In this document: piece after piece, positions 1 to 9,610 of the stretch
Position numbering within the stretch: position 1 is the stretch's first letter
Layout: each line of letters starts with the position of its first letter
DNA from: Ruminococcus sp. UBA6407
GTDB lineage: Bacteria; Bacillota; Clostridia; Oscillospirales; Ruminococcaceae
DNA length: 64,000 nucleotides
Reading direction: 5' to 3'
Assembly: GCA_002438605.1 (NCBI GenBank)
Contig: DJPR01000002.1
Coordinates: forward strand, 89,693 to 153,692
Made by a program: the position numbers and the translations under genes
The notes under the pieces: generated by a model
The model's input: the letters and a program-made list of their open reading frames with translations, nothing else
Databases searched by the model: none
What the model was told of the DNA's origin: nothing

Positions 1-1
1 T

Positions 2-325
2 TCTCTCCTTTTATTCGGTGTAGTTATTCTTTTCATGTACTTTATCATGATAAGACCTCAAAGAAAAAAGGAAAAAGAAACTAAAAGCATGCAAAATAAC
101 ATTCAAATCGGCGACGAAATAGTTACAATAGGCGGTATTGTTGGAATGGTCGTTCGTAAGGGTGATGACAATGTTGTCATTGAAACAGGTGGCGAACGCA
201 ATAAGCTCCGCATAAAGCTCTGGGCCATTTCTGAAAATACCACTGTTCACGAAAGACTTGAGGCTGAAAAAGAAAACTCCAAAAAAAATAAAAAGTCAAA
301 GAAAACTTCTGAAGGTGAAGAATAA
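2..325 (+). CDS. yajC: Preprotein translocase subunit YajC, 5' end outside the window
   Basis: YajC is the small accessory subunit of the SecDF-YajC membrane complex that assists Sec-dependent export. The open frame enters from the left edge. It begins in a hydrophobic helix (LLLFGVVILFMYFIMIRPQ) followed by the family hallmark RPQRKKEKE, then a soluble domain with GDEIVTIGGIVGMVV and a lysine-rich tail. Only the N-terminal residues before the helix are missing. A hairpin follows the stop codon. Recognition rests on the helix-RPQ-basic junction and the TIGGI motif, both typical of the family. Confidence 0.93.
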   Translation, partial: SLLLFGVVILFMYFIMIRPQRKKEKETKSMQNNIQIGDEIVTIGGIVGMVVRKGDDNVVIETGGERNKLRIKLWAISENTTVHERLEAEKENSKKNKKSKKTSEGEE

Positions 326-332
326 AACAAAT

Positions 333-380
333 ATCCTCCGCATATTATTTAGTCAGACTGATAAATGCGGAGGTATTTTT
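333..380 (+). promoter_or_regulatory. Hairpin whose 3' arm contains the next gene's Shine-Dalgarno
   Basis: A perfect 9-bp stem is formed by cctccgcat (335-343) and atgcggagg (365-373), followed by a short T-run (376-380). It looks like an intrinsic terminator for yajC. The right arm also contains the GGAGG ribosome binding site of the membrane protein starting at 381, so when folded it would hide that site. It could be a terminator, a translation switch, or both. Confidence 0.55.
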
Positions 381-785
381 ATGCGTAAATATAGGGAAAG
401 CATATGGACAAACTTATGGAAAAGCCTTTTTCTTTCTTCACTTATAGGCATGTTTACCATTTTAATTATCATAATATTATTCTCTGCATTTGTGTATTTT
501 TTAACAGACAACTGCGATAATTTATCTGCATTTACAAGAATTTCCCTTATAATTGGCACTTTCATTTCCGGCTTATTCTGCGGACATTTCAGACGCCGCA
601 AAGGAATTATTGAGGGAGCTGCCTGCGGTATCTTAATTTACATGGTGATCCTCACATTCGGTATTTTTATTAATGGCAGTCTGCTTATGAGCTTTTCTAT
701 AAAAAAACTCCTCCTTTCTGCCGTTTTCGGCGGAATAGGAGGAGTATGCGGTGTTAATACAAAGCATTCTAAAAAACCGTATTAA
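381..785 (+). CDS. TIGR04086-type four-helix membrane protein
   Basis: A protein of 134 residues with four predicted membrane helices (about residues 15-45, 55-72, 80-103 and 108-127) and a conserved glycine-rich run near the C-terminus (AVFGGIGGVCGV). The size, topology and position directly after yajC fit the TIGR04086 family of Firmicutes membrane proteins, whose function is unknown. The start at 381 is preferred because cggagg lies 8 nt upstream; a longer frame from 258 would overlap yajC. The stop overlaps the stop of the convergent htrA-like gene by 4 nt. Confidence 0.72.
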   Translation: MRKYRESIWTNLWKSLFLSSLIGMFTILIIIILFSAFVYFLTDNCDNLSAFTRISLIIGTFISGLFCGHFRRRKGIIEGAACGILIYMVILTFGIFINGSLLMSFSIKKLLLSAVFGGIGGVCGVNTKHSKKPY

Positions 786-2188
786 TAATCTCCGGAGGTA
801 TCTTCCATTATTTCAAATTCAATCTCAAATGTTTCAGGTTCATGCTTGTCATTAAATCTTACACATTCAGCAGGTATCTTATCCCCTATTTTAAATTCAC
901 TTACCGCTGAATATAATTCATCATAATTGGTTACTTGTTTTCCTGCTATTTCAGTTATAAAGTCACCACTCTTCAACTCTGTTTCAGCAATTTTAGAATC
1001 CTTAGCTATTTCAGCAATATAAATTCCATTAAAGTCCTCCGGCAGTTCAAATCCTATTTCTTCTTCAACTTTTTTACGGCTTGCATCTGTATCAGTGCCA
1101 ATCAGCGTTATGCCTACTCTGAATCTGCCTGAAACAAATCCATTGTCAATAAGTTCTTCTATAATTGGAAGTGCCTCATTAATTGTAATCGCAAAGCCAA
1201 GTCCTTCATAACTGGAGCTTACATATTTTGAAGATGTAATTCCTATTACCTGACCAAACATATTCACTAGTGCACCACCTGAGTTTCCCGGACTTATATC
1301 TGCATTAGTCTGTATGCAGTTCATTTCAAAACCCGTTGAATCTCCCTTTATCTTACGATTAACTGCTGATACAATGCCGTCTGTTACTGTTCCTGACAGT
1401 CCTGCTGGATTTCCTATAGCCATAACCTGCTCGCCAACCATTATTTCATCAGAATCTCCCAAAACTGCCGCCGTAATATTATTAGCATTAATTTTTATAA
1501 CGGCTATATCTGTTTTGGAATCTCTGCCGATTATATCAGCATTATATTTCTTATCATCACTTGTAACTACAACATGATAGCCGTCTGAACTCAATACATG
1601 TGTATTGGTAACAATATATCCGTCCTCTGATATTATAATTCCTGAGCCTGTATTTGAAAGCTTCTGATGCTTTTCATCAGAGTATGTGTAAATTTCAACA
1701 ATAGACGGTCTTACTGTGGACGCTACGCCCTCTGTAGTGTAACGTCCATTTTCATCCTTTAGAACTGCATCTTCATCAGAAACAGGCTTTGTTTCTTTGT
1801 AAATCGTCACCTTATCATGACTGTAATTATCAATTATGTCTGAACTTCTGCTGATATCTATTGTTATACATGTTACTGCAAGAATAATAATTGCTGCAAA
1901 AATAGTGATAAGCATAACTATTATAAATTTTTCATTATTGCTTCTCTTCTTCTTTTCTGTTTCACCTGATTCAAGGTAAGTATATTCTGTAGATGAAGCA
2001 GCATGTTCAAATCCGATAGGTTCATACATAAAGTCATCATACTTACGTTTTTGTTCATCAGAATTGTTGGAAACAGCATTATCACTAATCTCTTTTGAAG
2101 ATTCATCAGCTTTATTCTCTGCATCTGAAGAATTATCCTCATTGTTTCCGTTATGGCTTATGGTAAAAATCTTATCCTTATCGTCCAT
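782..2188 (-). CDS. htrA: Membrane-anchored HtrA/DegP-type serine protease with PDZ domain
   Basis: Trypsin-like protease of the S1C family that degrades or refolds damaged proteins outside the membrane. The 468-residue protein has an acidic, probably disordered N-terminal region (1-80), one membrane helix (about 88-110), then the protease domain with His197 (TNTHV), Asp227 (KTDIAV) and Ser303 (GNSGGA), followed by a C-terminal PDZ domain (about 355-460). The catalytic triad is intact. It starts 17 nt after the histidine kinase gene, so the kinase, regulator and protease form one operon. By analogy with CssRS-HtrA systems this suggests a secretion or envelope stress response, but that link is inferred. 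Confidence 0.93.
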   Translation of the reverse strand: MDDKDKIFTISHNGNNEDNSSDAENKADESSKEISDNAVSNNSDEQKRKYDDFMYEPIGFEHAASSTEYTYLESGETEKKKRSNNEKFIIVMLITIFAAIIILAVTCITIDISRSSDIIDNYSHDKVTIYKETKPVSDEDAVLKDENGRYTTEGVASTVRPSIVEIYTYSDEKHQKLSNTGSGIIISEDGYIVTNTHVLSSDGYHVVVTSDDKKYNADIIGRDSKTDIAVIKINANNITAAVLGDSDEIMVGEQVMAIGNPAGLSGTVTDGIVSAVNRKIKGDSTGFEMNCIQTNADISPGNSGGALVNMFGQVIGITSSKYVSSSYEGLGFAITINEALPIIEELIDNGFVSGRFRVGITLIGTDTDASRKKVEEEIGFELPEDFNGIYIAEIAKDSKIAETELKSGDFITEIAGKQVTNYDELYSAVSEFKIGDKIPAECVRFNDKHEPETFEIEFEIMEDTSGDY

Positions 2189-2204
2189 ATATTAAATCCT
2201 TTCT

Positions 2205-3620
2205 TTACTGCTTAACAGGAATTTTTATTGTAAATTCAGTATATTCATTATAAACACTCTTTACAATTATCTGTCCGTTATGAAGATGTATAATTTTTCT
2301 TGAAATAGCAAGACCCAGTCCTAAGCCGGTTGTATCTTTGCCTCTTGATGAATCAGTTTTATAAAATCTGTCAAATACCTGCGAAAGTTCATCATTTTTA
2401 AGTCCTTCACCTGTATTTTTTATACTTACATAAGCGAATTTATCTATTTCATTAAATGCAAATGAAATAGTCCCGCCTTTATTAACGAATTTTACAGCAT
2501 TTTCAACAAGATTGTAAATTACCTGCTGCATAAGATCCTTATCAGCAACTACCATTAAACGCTCTGAATCAAGTCCATCTATCTCAAGATTTTTATCTTC
2601 TATCTTCTTTTCAAACATAAGAACTGTTGAAATAACAGTATCCGTCAGATTAATTTCTGTAAAATTAGGTTTCATTGTTCCTGACTCAAACTTTGTCATA
2701 TTCAGCATTGAGCTGACAAGTATTCTCAGTCTTTTGATTTCCTGAGATACAAGAACGAGATACTGATTTTGCTTTGACTTCGGAATAGTTCCGTCAAGAA
2801 TACCGTCAACAAATCCTCCTATAGTAGTCATTGGAGTTCTCAACTCATGTGATACATTGGCTATAAAGTTTTTGCTTACATCATCATTAGTTTTTATAAA
2901 ATCTCCCATTTCATTCAGAGATGATGCAAGATGACGCATTTCTTTTGAACCTGATAATTTTATCTGCTCGGAAAAATCACCCTTGGCATAATTATCTGTA
3001 ATTCGTGTTATTTCAGCAATCGGCTTTGACATTCTTCTTGTATTGATAAGGAAAATGAAACCTGCAATAACTGCAATCAAAACTATTACCGAAGCTCCGA
3101 ATAAAAGCAGCATTGAAGAAAAATTATCTATATTTTCAACAGAACCGTATGCAACCAGATAAAATCTCTGTGTATCCTGTTCGCCGGACTGGACATAAAA
3201 TCTGCTTCCATAATAAATCAATGGCTGCTCTGCTGATATTTTATCAGAATTAAAATCAAGATATTCTCCTGCTTCAAGCTTTTTTTTCATTTCATCAGAT
3301 ATAGTTGATTCCTTGTATTTATCTTCACGATATAAAACGCATTTTCCGCTGTCATTATAAACAAGAAGTGTTATGCCATAGTAGTTGTTGAATGTATAGT
3401 TAAGCCTTTGCATACCTGATGAAGCAATAGAACCATTTTCCTCAAATTCAGACTGAATATCACTTATATAAAGCTCTGCAATATTTGATACCTCATTGAA
3501 TTTTTCTTCCTTGTAAAGTCTTGTTGAAGCCGCAATAAGTACAAGTCCGACTACGCTTATACAGGCAATAACAGTAATCAGGCAGATGTAAAAATAATTA
3601 CTAAATATATTCTTTTTCAA
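2205..3620 (-). CDS. Sensor histidine kinase with extracytoplasmic sensor, HAMP and HisKA domains
   Basis: Two-component membrane kinase of 471 residues. Two membrane helices (about 10-31 and 168-192) flank an extracellular sensor of about 135 residues. These are followed by a HAMP linker (193-245), a HisKA dimerisation domain with phospho-acceptor His258 (NVSHELRTP), and an ATPase domain with N box (NLVENAVKF, 370-378) and G box (TGLGLGLAIS, 431-440). The start is a TTG at 3620, preceded by AAGGGGG ten nt upstream. It follows its response regulator gene, separated by a hairpin, and precedes htrA. The ligand is unknown. Confidence 0.93.
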   Translation of the reverse strand: MKKNIFSNYFYICLITVIACISVVGLVLIAASTRLYKEEKFNEVSNIAELYISDIQSEFEENGSIASSGMQRLNYTFNNYYGITLLVYNDSGKCVLYREDKYKESTISDEMKKKLEAGEYLDFNSDKISAEQPLIYYGSRFYVQSGEQDTQRFYLVAYGSVENIDNFSSMLLLFGASVIVLIAVIAGFIFLINTRRMSKPIAEITRITDNYAKGDFSEQIKLSGSKEMRHLASSLNEMGDFIKTNDDVSKNFIANVSHELRTPMTTIGGFVDGILDGTIPKSKQNQYLVLVSQEIKRLRILVSSMLNMTKFESGTMKPNFTEINLTDTVISTVLMFEKKIEDKNLEIDGLDSERLMVVADKDLMQQVIYNLVENAVKFVNKGGTISFAFNEIDKFAYVSIKNTGEGLKNDELSQVFDRFYKTDSSRGKDTTGLGLGLAISRKIIHLHNGQIIVKSVYNEYTEFTIKIPVKQ

Positions 3621-3663
3621 ATTAAATCAGCCCCCTTGGGATTTTGACAAGAATTTGAATATA

Positions 3664-3738
3664 AGAAGTTGTCCTCATAGGCAAATCAGTACACGTTTTT
3701 TCAAAAATCCATATACCATTCCTATGAAAACAACTTCT
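3664..3738 (-). repeat. Long imperfect inverted repeat between response regulator and kinase genes
   Basis: Arms at 3664-3681 (agaagttgtcctcatagg) and 3721-3738 are complementary at 16 of 18 positions and separated by a 39-nt loop. It occupies almost all of the 124-nt gap inside the two-component operon. No clear T-run follows in the direction of transcription, so it is more likely a processing or stability element than a terminator. Confidence 0.6.
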
Positions 3739-3744
3739 ACAAAA

Positions 3745-4443
3745 TCATTCTTCTTCGTCAACCTCGAATTTATATCCTACACCCCAAACGGTTTTAAGAC
3801 TCCATTTATCAGAAACTCCCTCAAGTTTTTCACGCAGACGCTTAATATGAACGTCAATTGTTCTTGAATCGCCATAATATTCAAATCCCCAAACCTCATC
3901 AAGAAGCTGGTCACGAGTATAAACTCTGTTTGGATTTGATGCAAGATAAAAAAGAAGTTCAAGTTCCTTCGGCGGAGTATCTATAACTTTTCCATTTACC
4001 TTTAACTCGTAGCGAGTCATATTAACAGAAAGCTTATCATATCTTACTTCCTTTGCCTCTGTTTCAACATTTACAGAGCCGATTCTTCTTGTAATTGCAT
4101 TGATTCTTGCAATCACCTCTTTTGCATCGAAAGGCTTTACAATATAATCATCAGCACCCAATTCAAGCCCGATAACCTTATCTATTGTTTCCCCTTTTGC
4201 AGTAATCATGATGATCGGCACATTTGATTTTTTTCTGATTTCTCTGCAAATCTGCCAGCCGTCCATTCCCGGAAGCATAATATCAAGAAGAATCAAATCA
4301 GGTTTAAGAGCATTGAACTTTGCAACTGCTTCGTCACCGTCATGAGAAAGAATAACACCGTATCCCTCCTTTTCAAGATACAATCTTAAAAGGTCACATA
4401 TATTTTTATCATCATCTACTATAAGAACTTTATCAAGTGCCAT
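3745..4443 (-). CDS. OmpR/PhoB-family response regulator
   Basis: DNA-binding partner of the adjacent kinase, 232 residues. The receiver has the acidic pair Asp10/Asp11 (IVDDD), the phospho-acceptor Asp54 (LLLDIMLPGMDG), and a conserved lysine in VKPFD near residue 104. The C-terminal winged-helix domain (about 130-230) carries the typical NPNRVYTRDQLLDEVWG and RTIDVHIKRLREKL stretches. All phosphorylation residues are present. The start ATG at 4443 has GAGGT upstream. It is the first gene of the minus-strand operon regulator-kinase-htrA. Confidence 0.95.
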   Translation of the reverse strand: MALDKVLIVDDDKNICDLLRLYLEKEGYGVILSHDGDEAVAKFNALKPDLILLDIMLPGMDGWQICREIRKKSNVPIIMITAKGETIDKVIGLELGADDYIVKPFDAKEVIARINAITRRIGSVNVETEAKEVRYDKLSVNMTRYELKVNGKVIDTPPKELELLFYLASNPNRVYTRDQLLDEVWGFEYYGDSRTIDVHIKRLREKLEGVSDKWSLKTVWGVGYKFEVDEEE

Positions 4444-4485
4444 GATTTTACCTCGTTTCTATTTTAGATAAAATATTTCTTTATA

Positions 4486-4514
4486 ATTATACAATAAAAT
4501 ATTAAAAATGTCAA
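4486..4514 (-). promoter_or_regulatory. Consensus sigma-A promoter for the two-component/htrA operon
   Basis: On the minus strand TTGACA (4514-4509) and TATAAT (4491-4486) are both perfect hexamers with a 17-nt spacer, ending about 40 nt before the regulator start codon. It lies back to back with the promoter for the zinc-ribbon gene. Confidence 0.85.
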
Positions 4515-4551
4515 TTGTATTTTAATAAATTATTACGATTTTTTTGACAAC

Positions 4552-4580
4552 TTGACACAATTTATTCATTATGTTATAAT
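4552..4580 (+). promoter_or_regulatory. Consensus sigma-A promoter for the zinc-ribbon/DUF2085 pair
   Basis: TTGACA (4552-4557) and TATAAT (4575-4580) are perfect hexamers with a 17-nt spacer, 45 nt upstream of the start at 4626. Confidence 0.85.
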
Positions 4581-4625
4581 TTATATGCTAATTTTTTACA
4601 TAGTTATGGAGGAATTTATACTTAT

Positions 4626-4835
4626 ATGAGATGTCCAAAATGCGGCGACAACAACTGTCAGATAATCAACGAAACAACAACCAAAGGAAAAGATTTTTCT
4701 GTTTTTGACGCTATATGCGGATACATTATCTTGGGGCCGATTGGCCTGCTCTGCGGAGCCTGCGGTAATGATAAGGAAGTCAAAAATACCGCATACTGGA
4801 TATGCAGTAAATGTGGATATAAGTTTAAAGCATAA
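4626..4835 (+). CDS. Small zinc-ribbon protein
   Basis: A 69-residue protein with an N-terminal CPKCGDNNC and a C-terminal CSKCGY pair, which together would bind one zinc ion. Between them is a short hydrophobic stretch rich in Gly, Ile and Leu (about 33-47) that also holds CGACG. TGGAGG lies about 13 nt upstream. The stop overlaps the next start (TAATG), so the two are translationally coupled. No specific function is recognised; membrane association is possible but unproven. Confidence 0.7.
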   Translation: MRCPKCGDNNCQIINETTTKGKDFSVFDAICGYIILGPIGLLCGACGNDKEVKNTAYWICSKCGYKFKA

Positions 4836-5194
4836 TGGAAAAATATAATAAATGGCTTAGGTTAATGAAAATTGGCAATTTTCTTGGATGTCACCAAAAA
4901 CCTGAACGCAGCTTTTTCTTTAAGGGATATCAGTTTCCCGTATGTGCAAGATGCACCGGTGTTATTATCTCCTCAATAATTGCATTTTTTGTTTTTATTA
5001 AAAAGAAAGTGGCGCTTGCTATCTGCACTTTCATGTCCTTAACTATGCTAACTGACTGGCTTCTTCAATATTTAAACATAAAAAAATCAACAAACAGACG
5101 CAGGTTTATAACAGGTTTAATCGGAGGCTTTGGCTGGTCAACAATTCAATTTAGTTTTTATAGAGCTATATATAATGTAATCCGAAAAGAATAA
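4835..5194 (+). CDS. DUF2085 membrane protein
   Basis: A 119-residue protein with the DUF2085 signature: a CHQKPERSF motif near residue 20 followed by the PVCARCTGV cysteine pair near 35-43, then two or three membrane helices (about 43-75 and 88-110). The cysteine/histidine pattern suggests metal binding at the membrane face; the family has no assigned function. Start and stop overlap the preceding zinc-ribbon gene by one base. A strong terminator follows directly. Confidence 0.8.
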   Translation: MEKYNKWLRLMKIGNFLGCHQKPERSFFFKGYQFPVCARCTGVIISSIIAFFVFIKKKVALAICTFMSLTMLTDWLLQYLNIKKSTNRRRFITGLIGGFGWSTIQFSFYRAIYNVIRKE

Positions 5195-5213
5195 TCTTCT
5201 TTTCGGATTTTTA
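5181..5213 (+). terminator. Intrinsic terminator of the DUF2085 gene
   Basis: The stem ccgaaaagaa / ttcttttcgg (5182-5206) with a short loop is followed by attttt. It overlaps the end of the coding region. Confidence 0.85.
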
Positions 5214-5245
5214 CTTTTGTACATGATAAAGCTGCATAACTTTAC

Positions 5246-5917
5246 TTATACAATATTTTCATTTATAAACTTTCCTAACTCACAATAATTTCTAATAGTT
5301 TTATCAGCTCCAATTGATAATAAAGTATCACGATTAAGCATTGATTCAACACCGATAATCATATTTGCACCAGCTCTTTTAGCAGCTTCTATTCCTGACC
5401 CTGCATCCTCAAAAATAACGCATTTCTTTATGTCTTTGCCAATTTTATCTGCTGCTTTGAGAAATAAATCAGGCTCCGGCTTTCCCGGCAATGTCCCATC
5501 ATTATATACTACTTTATCAAATTCAAACCACTTACTCAAATTTAACTGTTCAAAAAAGAACTCCATATTTTTTAAGCCGGAAGCTGTTGCTATTGTAAAT
5601 GGAACACCGGCATTTAACAGTTCATTTAAAAATTCTGACAGTCCATCTGCTAATTTAAAATCGGAACTTTTTAAGCATAAAGAGCGGTATATAACTTCCT
5701 TTTCTTCTTCAAGCATCATCACTTCTTCTCTTTTCAGATTTCTTTGCAGAAAATACGAAAGTGTAACTTCTGCATTTCGTCCATGAACATATTTCTGAAA
5801 TTCATTGTCTGATACACTGCGTCCAATTTGATTTTCTAAAAATTTACGCCATGCGATGTTATGAAATTTTTCATCAAAAATCATCGTTCCGTTAAAATCA
5901 AAAATTATTCCTTTCAT
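5246..5917 (-). CDS. HAD-superfamily hydrolase, beta-phosphoglucomutase-like
   Basis: A 223-residue haloacid-dehalogenase fold protein with a helical cap domain after motif I, as in beta-phosphoglucomutases and related sugar phosphatases. Motif I reads IFDFNGT (residues 5-11), motif II is IATASGL, the lysine lies in PGKPEPDLF and motif III is VIFEDAGSGIEAAKRAG. The nucleophile Asp7 is present, but the second aspartate, normally the general acid, is Asn9. Substrate unknown. AAGGAG lies 5 nt before the ATG. It is an isolated gene between two terminators. Confidence 0.85.
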   Translation of the reverse strand: MKGIIFDFNGTMIFDEKFHNIAWRKFLENQIGRSVSDNEFQKYVHGRNAEVTLSYFLQRNLKREEVMMLEEEKEVIYRSLCLKSSDFKLADGLSEFLNELLNAGVPFTIATASGLKNMEFFFEQLNLSKWFEFDKVVYNDGTLPGKPEPDLFLKAADKIGKDIKKCVIFEDAGSGIEAAKRAGANMIIGVESMLNRDTLLSIGADKTIRNYCELGKFINENIV

Positions 5918-5983
5918 AAAGGCTCCTTATCAGATATTGTTTTTAAGGAATTTATTATAACATAGAAATTTAATTATGTCAAA

Positions 5984-6022
5984 TAAAAACGCTTTTGATT
6001 TTTCAAAATCAAAAGCGTTTTC
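5984..6022 (-). terminator. Intrinsic terminator of groESL
   Basis: The 13-bp stem gcttttgattttt / aaaatcaaaagc with flanking A and T runs lies just after groEL. On the minus strand it ends in a run of five T. Confidence 0.88.
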
Positions 6023-6045
6023 CTCTTTATTCACTAAAAGGACAA

Positions 6046-7701
<1,656 letters not shown>

Positions 7702-7721
7702 TCATTTGAAATCATAAAAGC

Positions 7722-8027
<306 letters not shown>

Positions 8028-8045
8028 TTACAGTACAATTATTAA

Positions 8046-8072
8046 TTAGCACTCTCTTTATTTGAGTGCTAA
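8046..8072 (-). promoter_or_regulatory. CIRCE operator (HrcA binding site)
   Basis: A perfect CIRCE element: TTAGCACTC (8046-8054), a 9-nt spacer and GAGTGCTAA (8064-8072). A -10-like TATAAT on the minus strand (8077-8072) abuts it, so HrcA would sit over the transcription start of groES. The hrcA gene itself is not in this window. Confidence 0.97.
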
Positions 8073-8210
8073 TTATATTTTACCAACTTTACAGAAAAAA
8101 TCAAGTGTTTTTTAGAAATAATTTGCAATTTCATCACTTTTAACAATTATATTAATCATTCATCCGCTTAATTGTTTATTATTTTATAACACGACATTCT
8201 TACATCAAAA

Positions 8211-8217
8211 TTCGACA
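8211..8217 (-). promoter_or_regulatory. 0A box upstream of the Spo0A-like gene
   Basis: TGTCGAA on the minus strand, in the context TTTGTCGAATTTT, matches the Spo0A consensus exactly. It is 29 nt upstream of a plus-strand TTGACA (8246-8251) that is followed by a weak -10. A 7-bp site can occur by chance in AT-rich DNA, but its position upstream of a Spo0A homologue is suggestive. Confidence 0.5.
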
Positions 8218-8361
8218 AAAAAAGCAAAATATGCACTAATTTGAATTGACACAGTTTTTTTATTTATGATAAACTTATTATAGATAATACCGTAAAAAGT
8301 TTTAGGTACATTTTGCAAAATAATGCCTGTATTATTTTATTAGGAAAGGAGCTATTTTCTC

Positions 8362-9102
8362 TTGAAAAAATCAATTATGGTTTTAGTTGGAGATAATTCT
8401 CCTGATTTAGGTTTGCAGATTACTCAATATCTTTCCGGAAAAGGATTAAATGTTTATTCCAGAAGAAATGACTGTGAAGCATTGTACTCCATTATAAAAA
8501 ATGATAAACCCGATGCTGTCATTTTAAATGCAGCTTCACACAGAGGAAACATGGAGCATTTAATCAGCAGCTTATCTCATGATAATAAAGTAAAATTTAT
8601 TGTTCTTTCCCCTTTTGCTTCAAATGATATTCAGAAGCGACTATTATCAAGCGGTGCATTTGCGTATATTCTGATGCCTGTTTCCTTTTTTGAAATCTAT
8701 AACTGCATCATTAAAGCAGTAACGTCTGATGAGCTGAATTCTCCTTTTCATGGTGCTGTTATGTCTTTCTTTGTGAAAATCGGAATACCTCCTCATTTAA
8801 AAGGATGCAGCTACCTTGCTTATGCTGTTGAGCTTTGCATTATTGATTCAGATATAATTCATAATATAACATCAGATTTATATTGCAAAATTGCGGATAA
8901 ATTCGATACAAATAAAGAAAGTGTTGAACGTTCTATTCGTCATGCAGCAGATGTAGCTTGTTCGGGCAACATTTTATCATATCTTTCAGACTATATAAAT
9001 CCTGTTTTTTATTCGGAAAAAGGTCACTTGACTAACTCTGAATTTATTGTTGCTGTTACTGATGCTTTTTGTCGTGAATATGAAAAATTATTAAATGATT
9101 AG
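8362..9102 (+). CDS. Spo0A-family regulator with degenerate receiver domain
   Basis: A 246-residue protein with the two-domain layout of the sporulation master regulator Spo0A. The C-terminal half is clearly Spo0A-like: IGIPPHLKGCSYL, SVERSIRHAADVA (recognition helix) and LTNSEFI align with the family. The N-terminal receiver has lost the phosphorylation chemistry. The acidic pair is Gly10-Asp11, the phospho-acceptor position is Asn56 (AVILNAAS), and the conserved lysine of KPF is Met (ILMPVSFFE). It probably binds 0A boxes without phosphorylation control. The start is TTG at 8362, with AAGGAG ten nt upstream. It stands alone, not beside spoIVB as spo0A usually does. Confidence 0.85.
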   Translation: MKKSIMVLVGDNSPDLGLQITQYLSGKGLNVYSRRNDCEALYSIIKNDKPDAVILNAASHRGNMEHLISSLSHDNKVKFIVLSPFASNDIQKRLLSSGAFAYILMPVSFFEIYNCIIKAVTSDELNSPFHGAVMSFFVKIGIPPHLKGCSYLAYAVELCIIDSDIIHNITSDLYCKIADKFDTNKESVERSIRHAADVACSGNILSYLSDYINPVFYSEKGHLTNSEFIVAVTDAFCREYEKLLND

Positions 9103-9133
9103 GGAACACTTTTAATAAGATGTTCCCTTTTTA
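9101..9133 (+). terminator. Intrinsic terminator of the Spo0A-like gene
   Basis: The stem agggaaca / tgttccct (9101-9108 and 9121-9128) is followed by ttttta. It begins within the stop codon. Confidence 0.88.
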
Positions 9134-9172
9134 TACTTCACGCTACTGCAAAAAATATATAAAATACAAAAC

Positions 9173-9204
9173 AAAAACCGTCCTGAATATCAGAACGGTT
9201 TTTC
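9173..9204 (-). terminator. Terminator of the S10-spc-alpha operon
   Basis: The stem aaaccgtcctga / tcagaacggttt, with one mismatch, ends in a T-run on the minus strand and lies 16 nt after the rplQ stop codon. It closes the roughly 16-kb ribosomal operon. Confidence 0.88.
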
Positions 9205-9219
9205 TTTATAAATCTGCGA

Positions 9220-9561
9220 TTATACGAGCTTGATGATTGCCATTTCAGCAGCGTCACCACGACGTGGACCGATCTTAACGATCTGTGTGTATCCGCCGTT
9301 CTTATCAGCATACTTAGGTGAAATTTCATCAAAAAGCTTCTTAGCAACGTCTTCTTTAGTAACGTAAGCCATTACCTGACGCTTGGAGTGCAGATCATTA
9401 TTCTTACCGATAGTAATCATTTTTTCTGCAACAGCACGAACTTCCTTAGCTCTTGTAACAGTAGTTTCAATCTGACCGTTTTCGAGTAAGTAAGTTACCA
9501 TACCTCTGAGCATAGCTTTTCTATGGTCTGTTGTTCTACCCAGCTTTCTTGTACCCGGCAT
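9220..9561 (-). CDS. rplQ: 50S ribosomal protein L17
   Basis: A 113-residue large-subunit protein near the exit tunnel. The start [20 protein letters not shown] is the L17 signature, and the protein ends [20 protein letters not shown]. It follows rpoA by 49 nt, the usual order, and is the last gene of the operon. Confidence 0.98.
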   Translation of the reverse strand: MPGTRKLGRTTDHRKAMLRGMVTYLLENGQIETTVTRAKEVRAVAEKMITIGKNNDLHSKRQVMAYVTKEDVAKKLFDEISPKYADKNGGYTQIVKIGPRRGDAAEMAIIKLV

Positions 9562-9610
9562 TGTAATTCACTCCTTTACAAATGTGCTGAAAGCACTTAT
9601 GACATTTCTT

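Noticed and set aside
8046..8072. A novel palindrome near the groES promoter
   Set aside because: It is the well-known CIRCE element with exact consensus.
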